Shown piece by piece: positions 1-5,413 of a stretch of DNA of 23,470 nucleotides. The DNA is from CAKPSH01 sp964634355 (lineage in GTDB: Bacteria > Bacillota > Clostridia > TANB77 > CAG-508): the NCBI GenBank assembly GCA_964634355.1, contig CAZWIF010000012.1:1-23470 (forward strand), given 5' to 3'. The position numbers were made by a program, and so were the translations under genes. Positions within the stretch are counted from its first letter, which is position 1. Each line of letters starts with the position of its first letter. Below the pieces are notes generated by a model. The model did no database searches, was not told where the DNA came from, and was given only the letters and a program-made list of their open reading frames with translations.

Positions 1-183
1 CATATTTGCAGCTTTACATTTTGCTATAACATCTTTTAATTTAGAATTACCAGCCGGATCAGGTCCTCCCTGTTTTACAGCAATTAATAATTCTCTTCCC
101 AATTTTGTAAATATCTTTCCTCTTGCAGCATCTGCTTTTCCTTTTTTTGCTTGAATGTTATGCCATTTTGAATGTCCTGACAT
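1..183 (-). CDS. yebC: YebC/PmpR-family protein, N-terminal part only
   Basis: The window edge cuts this gene; only the first 61 codons are present. The protein begins MSGHSKWHNIQAKKGKADAA, the hallmark opening of the YebC/PmpR/TACO1 family, and continues with the family's short helical N-terminal domain (the RGKIFTKLGRELL stretch at residues 21-33). The ATG at 183 follows a perfect Shine-Dalgarno (AAAAGGAGGAA), which fixes the start. Members were first described as DNA-binding regulators and more recently as ribosome-associated factors that help translation of difficult (proline-rich) stretches; which role applies here cannot be told from the sequence. It lies 77 nt downstream of the desulfoferrodoxin gene on the same strand, with no clear hairpin between, so read-through is possible. 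The family call is very secure; completeness is unknown. Confidence 0.95.
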   Translation of the reverse strand, partial: MSGHSKWHNIQAKKGKADAARGKIFTKLGRELLIAVKQGGPDPAGNSKLKDVIAKCKAANM

Positions 184-260
184 GGTTAATTCCTCCTTTT
201 AATAAATTTTATATTCCATAATATTGTAACATACTTTTTTAATTTTGTGTAGTACTTTTA

Positions 261-638
261 CTATTCTACATCTTTCTTCCAAAGTCCATGCTTATTGCAA
301 TAAGCATAAATTGTAGCCCCTGGAACATATTTGCAATGAGCTACTGCTTCTCTTCCTGGTTTTAAGTACGTTGTAACCTCTTTATCTCCAAATACAATAC
401 TAATCCACTCAATGCTATGTTCTTCTTCCATAACATGATTAACCTTTACAAATATTTTACCATCCTTCACTTCATATGTAGGTACATGTTTTTCTATTGC
501 AGCATCAACTGAATTTGGCACTAGCGTTTTCATTTTTTCTCCACAACATTCAATTCCACATGGGCAATTGCAATCCTCTAGAACTTTTACAACAGCTCCA
601 CATTTAAAACATTTTTTTACTATAAAATCTTTATTCAT
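261..638 (-). CDS. dfx: Class I desulfoferrodoxin (superoxide reductase)
   Basis: 125 residues, usual length for class I desulfoferrodoxin, which reduces superoxide to hydrogen peroxide in anaerobes using electrons from rubredoxin. The N-terminal desulforedoxin-like domain has the rubredoxin-type iron ligands C10, C13, C31 and C32. The C-terminal catalytic domain keeps the square-pyramidal Fe ligands: H51 in the EKHVP motif, H68, H74, C114 and H117 (YCNKHGLW), with the active-site E49/K50 pair. Odd: three extra cysteines (C23, C25, C27) sit just before C31/C32, making a run of alternating cysteines. The ATG at 638 has an AAAGGAGAGG ribosome-binding site that lies inside the preceding short frame; the stop of that frame (631-633) overlaps this start region, which suggests coupled translation. 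A strong promoter at 852-881 probably drives both. Confidence 0.95.
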   Translation of the reverse strand: MNKDFIVKKCFKCGAVVKVLEDCNCPCGIECCGEKMKTLVPNSVDAAIEKHVPTYEVKDGKIFVKVNHVMEEEHSIEWISIVFGDKEVTTYLKPGREAVAHCKYVPGATIYAYCNKHGLWKKDVE

Positions 639-813
639 TTTTAATCCTCTCCTTTAATTTTTTATAAATATCATTACTTTCCGCATCTTTTAAAATAAGT
701 TCTTCATCATCAATAATTAAATAATTATTTTTGGTATTCTCTATCATATATCTCTTTTATCTTCCTAGCATAAAACTTGAACCATCTTTATCTGATATTA
801 CTAAATGTTTCAA
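631..813 (-). pseudogene. Small gene before dfx, interrupted by an in-frame TAA
   Basis: A TTG start at 813 lies 7 nt after a strong GGAGG (821-825). Reading in this frame gives 18 codons (MKHLVISDKDGSSFMLGR), then TAA at 757-759, and then the same frame runs open again through an ATG at 747 for 38 residues (MIENTKNNYLIIDDEELI..., ending KLKERIKNE) to a stop at 631-633 that overlaps the dfx start. Because both halves share a frame, one codon change would give a 60-residue protein. Either this is a young pseudogene or two tiny overlapping genes; the second ATG has only a weak AAGAG before it. I do not recognise the product. Its position suggests a partner of superoxide reductase, but that is inference. 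Confidence 0.5.
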
Positions 814-851
814 CAGCATACCTCCTTACATTTATAATTTTTACATTTTGT

Positions 852-881
852 ATTATAGCATTCTAATTTAAAATATGTCAA
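852..881 (-). promoter_or_regulatory. Sigma-A type promoter for the dfx transcript
   Basis: On the minus strand a perfect -35 TTGACA (876-881) and a perfect -10 TATAAT (852-857) are separated by 18 nt. The predicted start near 845 gives a short leader before the GGAGG at 821-825. It reads towards the small broken gene and dfx. Confidence 0.75.
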
Positions 882-968
882 TATAGAATAACGGAGCAAT
901 TACATTAATCATTTCGTTTTTGTAATGACATTTGTAACACAATAATATGGGATTACATAATATATATT

Positions 969-988
969 AAGTATCAACCTTGATACTT
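969..988. promoter_or_regulatory. Perfect 9-bp inverted repeat before the small membrane protein
   Basis: AAGTATCAA (969-977), two bases, then its exact reverse complement TTGATACTT (980-988). It ends 4 nt before the GGAGGTGA ribosome-binding site of the gene at 1008. It could be an operator for a dimeric regulator or an mRNA hairpin limiting access to the ribosome-binding site. No function is proven. Confidence 0.4.
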
Positions 989-1007
989 TGATGGAGGTGA
1001 CTTTATT

Positions 1008-1262
1008 ATGGAGCCACAAAGAACAACTTATTGCTATGATACTAAAGAAGGAAAATGTAACAATAAAAAAAGCTGTTTAGGAATTGTCGCTATTATATTG
1101 TCAATCGCTTTTTCTTTTGTAGTGGGATTATTAGTTGGTGCTTCCATAGCTGAAGCTATACTTGTAGCATTATCTGCAGTAATAGTATTAGCTGTAATAC
1201 TAGGATTGTTGTTATTATTAACACTTATTTTAATCTTGTGCAACTGTAAAAGGTATAAATAA
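1008..1262 (+). CDS. Small cysteine-containing two-helix membrane protein
   Basis: 84 residues. A hydrophilic N-terminus with paired cysteines (C9, C17, C23 in the stretch up to CNNKKSCLG) precedes two hydrophobic segments (about residues 24-48 and 51-77), and the protein ends CNCKRYK, a positively charged tail that by the positive-inside rule should be cytoplasmic, as should the N-terminus. The ATG follows a strong GGAGGTGA with 8 nt spacing, so the start is sound. It is the only plus-strand gene in the first 15 kb and is transcribed towards dps, with a shared terminator at 1265-1292. I do not recognise a named family. The opposite-strand frame over the same bases is a shadow: it lacks a ribosome-binding site and is of low complexity. 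Confidence 0.8.
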   Translation: MEPQRTTYCYDTKEGKCNNKKSCLGIVAIILSIAFSFVVGLLVGASIAEAILVALSAVIVLAVILGLLLLLTLILILCNCKRYK

Positions 1263-1264
1263 TT

Positions 1265-1292
1265 GTAAAGGGCATAATCATATGCCCTTTAC
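1265..1292. terminator. Bidirectional terminator between the 1008 gene and dps
   Basis: A perfect 12-bp stem (1265-1276 paired with 1281-1292, core AAAGGGCATA) with a 4-nt loop. T-rich sequence follows on the plus side (1293 onward), and AT-rich sequence on the other side. It lies between two convergent genes whose stops are at 1262 and 1304. Confidence 0.85.
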
Positions 1293-1303
1293 TCTATTAT
1301 ATT

Positions 1304-1738
1304 TTATTTATTTTGTTTTAACATCCATAGTTTTGTAGTGTAGTCTTCGATAACATCATCCATTATTGTTGCTGTTTTATGCTCTCCCAGTTGATCTGCT
1401 AAATTTTTAATTTTTGTTGCATCTTTTAAAAGTGTTGAATAATCTTCTATAAGTGTATTTATAACCTCTATACTTTCTATCTTTTTATTCTCAGCCTCTG
1501 TAATTTTAGTTATGCTCAAGTAATCCTTTAATGTTCCTAGCGGTTCTCCTCCCAAAGCTAGAATATGCTCTGCAATTATATCTACCTGTTCATTTACTTC
1601 ATCATAATATTCCTCTAATTTACTATGAAGGACAAAAAATAAACTGCCCCTGATATTCCAATGATAATTTTGTAGCTTTCTGTAAAAAACATTCAAATCA
1701 CTTAAAAAAACATTCAAATTATTTAATAACTCTTCCAT
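1304..1738 (-). CDS. dps: Dps-family ferritin-like DNA-protection protein
   Basis: 144 residues, near the usual Dps length. It forms a dodecameric shell that oxidises Fe(II) with hydrogen peroxide and stores the iron, protecting DNA from hydroxyl radicals. The ferroxidase ligands lie at the family spacing: H26 in NYHWNIRG, H38, D53 and E57 (QVDIIAEHILALGGEP). The second Dps motif is the EHILALGGEPLGTLKDY stretch. The N-terminus is short with no lysine-rich tail, so direct DNA binding may be weak. The ATG at 1738 follows GAAAGGAGACAAT. tcdA lies 59 nt upstream on the same strand. With desulfoferrodoxin 0.6 kb away it forms an oxygen-defence neighbourhood. Confidence 0.95.
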   Translation of the reverse strand: MEELLNNLNVFLSDLNVFYRKLQNYHWNIRGSLFFVLHSKLEEYYDEVNEQVDIIAEHILALGGEPLGTLKDYLSITKITEAENKKIESIEVINTLIEDYSTLLKDATKIKNLADQLGEHKTATIMDDVIEDYTTKLWMLKQNK

Positions 1739-1797
1739 ATATTGTCTCCTTTCTTTTTTTATATTATTAACTAATTTAAATGTTTTTATACCTTTGT

Positions 1798-2544
1798 CTA
1801 CAACATATCTTTTATTACTTCACCTGCTATAATTAGTCCTGCTACTGATGGAACAAAAGAGATACTTCCTGGTACTTGATTTTTAACTGAACATTTTCTT
1901 TTTGTACCCGGAGGGCAAATACATGCATTTTTGCAACTATTTTCTTCAATCTCTTTTGGCTTAATCGGTTCTTCTTTTGAATAAACAACTTTTAATTTTT
2001 TTATTTCTCTTGCCTTTAACTCTTTTCTCATAACCTTCGCCAAAGGACATACACTTGTCTTATAAATATCTGTAACCTCTAATCTGGTTGGGTCTAATTT
2101 ATTTCCTGTTCCCATACTAGATATAATAGGTATATTCAATCTATTCGCTCTTACAATCAATTCTATCTTAGCTGTTACAGTATCCATTGCATCTACTATA
2201 TAATCAACAGTATTATCCAAAATCTCTTCACTGTCTGGCATAAAAAATTTTTGATATATTTCTACATTAGCCTTTGGGTTTATTTCTAGTATTCTTTCTT
2301 TTTCAACCTCAACTTTTGGTCTCCCCACAGTTTTCCTTGTTGCAATAATTTGCCTATTCAAATTTGTTAAGCAAACCTTGTCATCATCTACCAATATAAA
2401 GTTTCCAACACCAGCTCTTACTAGCCCTTCTACAACAAAAGTTCCTACTCCACCTATTCCAAATATAGCCACCTTTGCATTTTGTAATTTTTCTATTCCC
2501 TCTTTTCCTATCAATAATTCGGTTCTCGAAAATTGATTTAACAT
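1798..2544 (-). CDS. tcdA: tRNA threonylcarbamoyladenosine dehydratase (TcdA/CsdL-like)
   Basis: 248 residues of the E1-like ThiF/MoeB superfamily. TcdA uses ATP to activate and cyclise the t6A base at position 37 of ANN-reading tRNAs to ct6A. The Rossmann nucleotide-binding loop is GIGGVG at residues 29-34, followed by the acidic DDD segment (about 53-55) and NLNRQ (about 61-65), typical of E1-like adenylation. The C-terminal part has the family's CPPGTKRKCSVKNQVPGS region (about 211-228) and the GSISFVPSVAGLIIA helix. Cysteines C205, C209, C211 and C219 cluster there. The start ATG at 2544 has an AAAGGTGAG ribosome-binding site. It likely shares a transcript with dps. Confidence 0.92.
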   Translation of the reverse strand: MLNQFSRTELLIGKEGIEKLQNAKVAIFGIGGVGTFVVEGLVRAGVGNFILVDDDKVCLTNLNRQIIATRKTVGRPKVEVEKERILEINPKANVEIYQKFFMPDSEEILDNTVDYIVDAMDTVTAKIELIVRANRLNIPIISSMGTGNKLDPTRLEVTDIYKTSVCPLAKVMRKELKAREIKKLKVVYSKEEPIKPKEIEENSCKNACICPPGTKRKCSVKNQVPGSISFVPSVAGLIIAGEVIKDML

Positions 2545-2628
2545 TTAATCTCACCTTTTTCTTTATATTATGACACTTATTTCATTGAGGTACAATCATC
2601 ATGGCCTTGCATAAAAAAGTGTGTCTAC

Positions 2629-3846
2629 TTAATCCGTGTACATTATATCTATGTCAACATTTCCGTTTATTCCGTTTACTCCTCCTGTCTCACACCTCTG
2701 CCAAATTATATACTCTCCATCATAAGATGTATTACTTGTGTAATGTGCAAGCCAAATTCCATGACATATATCAGTATCCCATATTGTCTCTAAATAATTT
2801 TTACTACCATAAAGCATACCTTGATATCCCGCTTCTTCTAATGTATTTAAAAAAGTATTTGCGACTTTATTTATTTTATAAAAACTCATATTGGCAGTAT
2901 TAAAAGATGACCAACTCTCCCAATCAAACGCTATTGGTAAATCTATTTCATAATCCTTAATCTGTTCCTTTACCCATTGCGCTTGTTCAGCTGCTTGTTC
3001 TACTGTTTTTGCATATGAGTAAAAATAAAGTCCAACTGGTAATCCAACTGTTTTTGCCCCTTCTATATTTGCTATAAAATATGGGTCTACTACATAATCA
3101 CCATCATAATCTGTTTGATATCCAACTCTTATAATAGCAAACTCTACTCCTGCATTTTTAACATCTTCCCAGTTAATCTCTCCTTGCCACTTAGATACAT
3201 CAATTCCTATTTTTGTATTCGAAGTTTTATAATTCACTATTATATCGTCCAAATATATTGTTTCAGTAGTAGTGGTAGTGGTCGTTGTTCCTTTATCCTC
3301 AATTACATGAAGTACAAAATCCTTCTTCGTTTCATTTCCACTTGAATCAGTTACAACATATGTTAAATTATAATTTCCTACTGTATTAAAGTCATAATCC
3401 CCTAATATCTCTCTCGTTGGATTATCGTCAATATCGTCTCCACTTAAAAGCACATCTGTTAAGTTTTTGCTATATCCTATTTTTACCGTATATGAAGCTC
3501 CACTATAAATAACAGGTGCAGTTACATCAACAGTTGTAATATAAAACGTAGCTGTTCTTTGTTTATTCTTTATATTTAAGAAATCAAAAGATACCTCTAT
3601 TTCTCCTAATACCTCAGTATCAATTACATAATCATTAAGTAAAGTTCCATTTAGATTTTCAAGAAAATCAGATACCTTTGCATCAGAGCCAAACTCGATA
3701 GTCATGTCTGATTTTAAAGTTACCGCCTCTGCATCTATTCTTTTATTTTCTTGTATATCACAATATAACCATATAAGAAATCCTACTAATATAATTACAA
3801 TTATTACTATTACAATTATAATTGGCGTTATCTTCCTCATAGTCAT
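2629..3846 (-). CDS. Membrane-anchored GH25 muramidase with Ig-like domain
   Basis: 405 residues. An uncleaved N-terminal membrane helix (about residues 8-28) places the rest outside the cell. A beta-rich region at about 105-183 (VTAPVIYSG..., GNYNLTYVVTDSSGN) resembles bacterial Ig-like/HYR repeats and may bind cell wall. A run of eight threonines (187-194) is a flexible linker. The glycoside hydrolase family 25 domain (about 212-405) has the catalytic DVSKWQG opening (D216), the DPYF segment, and the AFDWE motif (D308, E310), and ends with NGNVDIDIMY, where the last acidic residues close the fold. The enzyme cleaves the MurNAc-GlcNAc bond of peptidoglycan. Either ATG at 3846 or ATG at 3840 can be the start after AAGGAAGGAAG. 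It is 69 nt downstream of the metal-binding protein gene on the same strand, so it may act in wall remodelling for that transcript. Confidence 0.9.
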   Translation of the reverse strand: MTMRKITPIIIVIVIIVIILVGFLIWLYCDIQENKRIDAEAVTLKSDMTIEFGSDAKVSDFLENLNGTLLNDYVIDTEVLGEIEVSFDFLNIKNKQRTATFYITTVDVTAPVIYSGASYTVKIGYSKNLTDVLLSGDDIDDNPTREILGDYDFNTVGNYNLTYVVTDSSGNETKKDFVLHVIEDKGTTTTTTTTETIYLDDIIVNYKTSNTKIGIDVSKWQGEINWEDVKNAGVEFAIIRVGYQTDYDGDYVVDPYFIANIEGAKTVGLPVGLYFYSYAKTVEQAAEQAQWVKEQIKDYEIDLPIAFDWESWSSFNTANMSFYKINKVANTFLNTLEEAGYQGMLYGSKNYLETIWDTDICHGIWLAHYTSNTSYDGEYIIWQRCETGGVNGINGNVDIDIMYTD

Positions 3847-3915
3847 CTTCCTTCCTTATTTCAAGTATCCTTTTTAATTAATTAAAATATTCTCCAATAT
3901 TAGAACTCTATCTAA

Positions 3916-4878
3916 TTATTGTAAGGCTAATTTTAATATTTCTAAATTTCTCTCCATTAAAGTTACATATGTCTCTCCATTGTTATAGTCTTCACTAGAT
4001 ATCGAATGTAATGATTGAAATTCCATTGCTACTGTTCCTGTTTCCTCCGCAATTATACTCGCAACTTTTACATTACCATTTTCTATATATAATACTACTG
4101 GTATATTTTCTTCTCTTACTAGATTGATTAAATAAGATAAGGTCTTCGTACTCGGCTCTGTCTCTGTGCTACATCCATTAAAAGCAGCACTAGCTTTCAA
4201 TCCAAATTCTTCTAGGAAATATCTTATTGGCATTCTATCTCCAAAAACTAGTCTTGTTCTTTTAGCATTATTAACAATGTCCCATATTTTTTCGTCTAAT
4301 TCCTCTATCTCTTTTTTGTAATTTTCGGTATTCTCCTTGAATAACTCTATATTTTCAGTGTCAATCTCCTCCAATGTTAATTCCAAACTTTCCAATATCT
4401 TTATTGCATTAGAAGGTGAAGTCCATACATGTTCATCCCATTCAAGTTCACTATATTCATTTTCATCCTCTTCATCTGTTCCATCAACATCTTCCTCTTC
4501 TAATAACTCCACAGTGTCCATTAATTTTATTAATCTTGTATTTGATAAATTTAATGTTGGTATTACCTGCTCAGTCCAATTCTCCATTTCTCCACCATTA
4601 TACACAAATAAATCAGCTGATTGAATAGCTATCAACTGACTTGCTGTAGGTTCAAAGCTATGAGCGTCAACGCCTGGGTCTAACAAATATGTAATCTCTA
4701 TATTCTCGCTTCCATTTGTTATCGCACTTACAAAATCATATCCTACAAATGAAGTACATACAACACTTATTTTATCAGACAATTTCTCATACACATTATT
4801 TGGTTTTATAATTGCATAAATAAAAACAGCCAAAATTAATATAAGTAATATAATATATATTATTTTTTTTATTCTCAT
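3916..4878 (-). CDS. ZnuA-like metal-binding ABC transporter protein, membrane-anchored
   Basis: 320 residues, cluster A-I (ZnuA/TroA) fold. A hydrophobic N-terminal helix (about 5-23) lacks a lipobox cysteine, so the protein is probably anchored by this helix. The first metal ligand is H73 (DAHSFEPT) and the second H150 (WDEHVWTSP); between them an acidic loop (about 125-147, rich in D/E) replaces the histidine-rich loop of many ZnuA proteins. At the position where canonical zinc binders have a third histidine the sequence reads FGDRMPIRYF (D214), followed by NGCSTETEPS (C236), so the ligand set is unusual. No permease or ATPase gene is in the window. It lies 21 nt after the 96-residue gene and is likely co-transcribed with it. 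Metal specificity cannot be assigned. Confidence 0.85.
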   Translation of the reverse strand: MRIKKIIYIILLILILAVFIYAIIKPNNVYEKLSDKISVVCTSFVGYDFVSAITNGSENIEITYLLDPGVDAHSFEPTASQLIAIQSADLFVYNGGEMENWTEQVIPTLNLSNTRLIKLMDTVELLEEEDVDGTDEEDENEYSELEWDEHVWTSPSNAIKILESLELTLEEIDTENIELFKENTENYKKEIEELDEKIWDIVNNAKRTRLVFGDRMPIRYFLEEFGLKASAAFNGCSTETEPSTKTLSYLINLVREENIPVVLYIENGNVKVASIIAEETGTVAMEFQSLHSISSEDYNNGETYVTLMERNLEILKLALQ

Positions 4879-4899
4879 TATTTCTCCTTTCCCTTTGGC

Positions 4900-5190
4900 T
4901 TAAATCGCATTCTGACTTCCATGCCCATTAATCTCTTGTGGCTTAACCGCAATTAATAGTTCATTACTTTGTACAACATATGAATTTCCATTATACCAAT
5001 ATTTATTTCCTACCTCATAGACTTTATAATTAAAATTCTTAAGCTTAGTCTTAGCTGCTTCAACAAACTCCTCCATCTCTTCTTGTGATAGGTTTTTTTT
5101 GACTCTCATCTCAAAAAAAGTAATTCTTACAAAATCTTCATTTTCACTTATTTTATTATTTAAAAACATTGTAATTTCTTTAGGCGTCAT
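4900..5190 (-). CDS. Unknown 96-residue protein upstream of the ZnuA-like gene
   Basis: A soluble protein without membrane helices or signal peptide. It looks like an alpha/beta fold: helix (MTPKEITMFLNNKI), strand (DFVRITFFEMRVKK), helix (SQEEMEEFVEAAKTKLKNF), then beta strands (YKVYEVGNKYWYNGNSYVV, ELLIAVKP) and a short tail. The ATG at 5190 has an AAAGGAGAAT ribosome-binding site, and a TATAAT box lies about 30 nt upstream (5219-5224). I do not recognise the family. The 21-nt spacing to the metal-binding gene suggests a single transcript, so it might act in the same process, but nothing in the residues shows metal binding. Confidence 0.75.
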   Translation of the reverse strand: MTPKEITMFLNNKISENEDFVRITFFEMRVKKNLSQEEMEEFVEAAKTKLKNFNYKVYEVGNKYWYNGNSYVVQSNELLIAVKPQEINGHGSQNAI

Positions 5191-5218
5191 AAATCATTCT
5201 CCTTTACTTGTAAAAGAT

Positions 5219-5247
5219 ATTATAACACGGATTAGCATTTATTGCTA
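5219..5247 (-). promoter_or_regulatory. Probable promoter of the 5190-2629 gene run
   Basis: A perfect -10 TATAAT (5219-5224, minus strand) has only a poor -35 (TAGCAA) at 17 nt. An inverted repeat TAGCA-N5-TGCTA (5233-5247) lies over the spacer and -35 region, so an activator or repressor may act here. Confidence 0.4.
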
Positions 5248-5377
5248 CACATTTTTAACTTTTTTTGTAAAACTGCCAATTTTAATCTTTCTATCTATTT
5301 TATTTCATCACCATATTCAATCAAATCTTATTTTTTTATTTCCTTTTTGCATATTTTTAGTCACAAAGCCTTAAAAC

Positions 5378-5403
5378 GGGATATTCAATAAATTGAATAT
5401 CCC
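5378..5403 (-). terminator. Hairpin after secA
   Basis: A perfect 12-bp stem (5378-5389 with 5392-5403, core GGGATATTCAAT) begins 11 nt past the secA stop. In the minus direction it is followed by GTTTTAA, a short U tract. It is the likely secA terminator. Confidence 0.7.
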
Positions 5404-5413
5404 TCTAAAAAAT

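Noticed and set aside
2601..2903. Plus-strand 100-codon frame opposite the muramidase end
   Set aside because: No SD and it overlaps the conserved GH25 C-terminus on the other strand.
3260..3295. Short tandem trinucleotide repeat in the muramidase gene as a phase-variable site
   Set aside because: It encodes the poly-threonine linker; triplet changes would keep the frame and the codons are mixed, so an on/off switch is unlikely.
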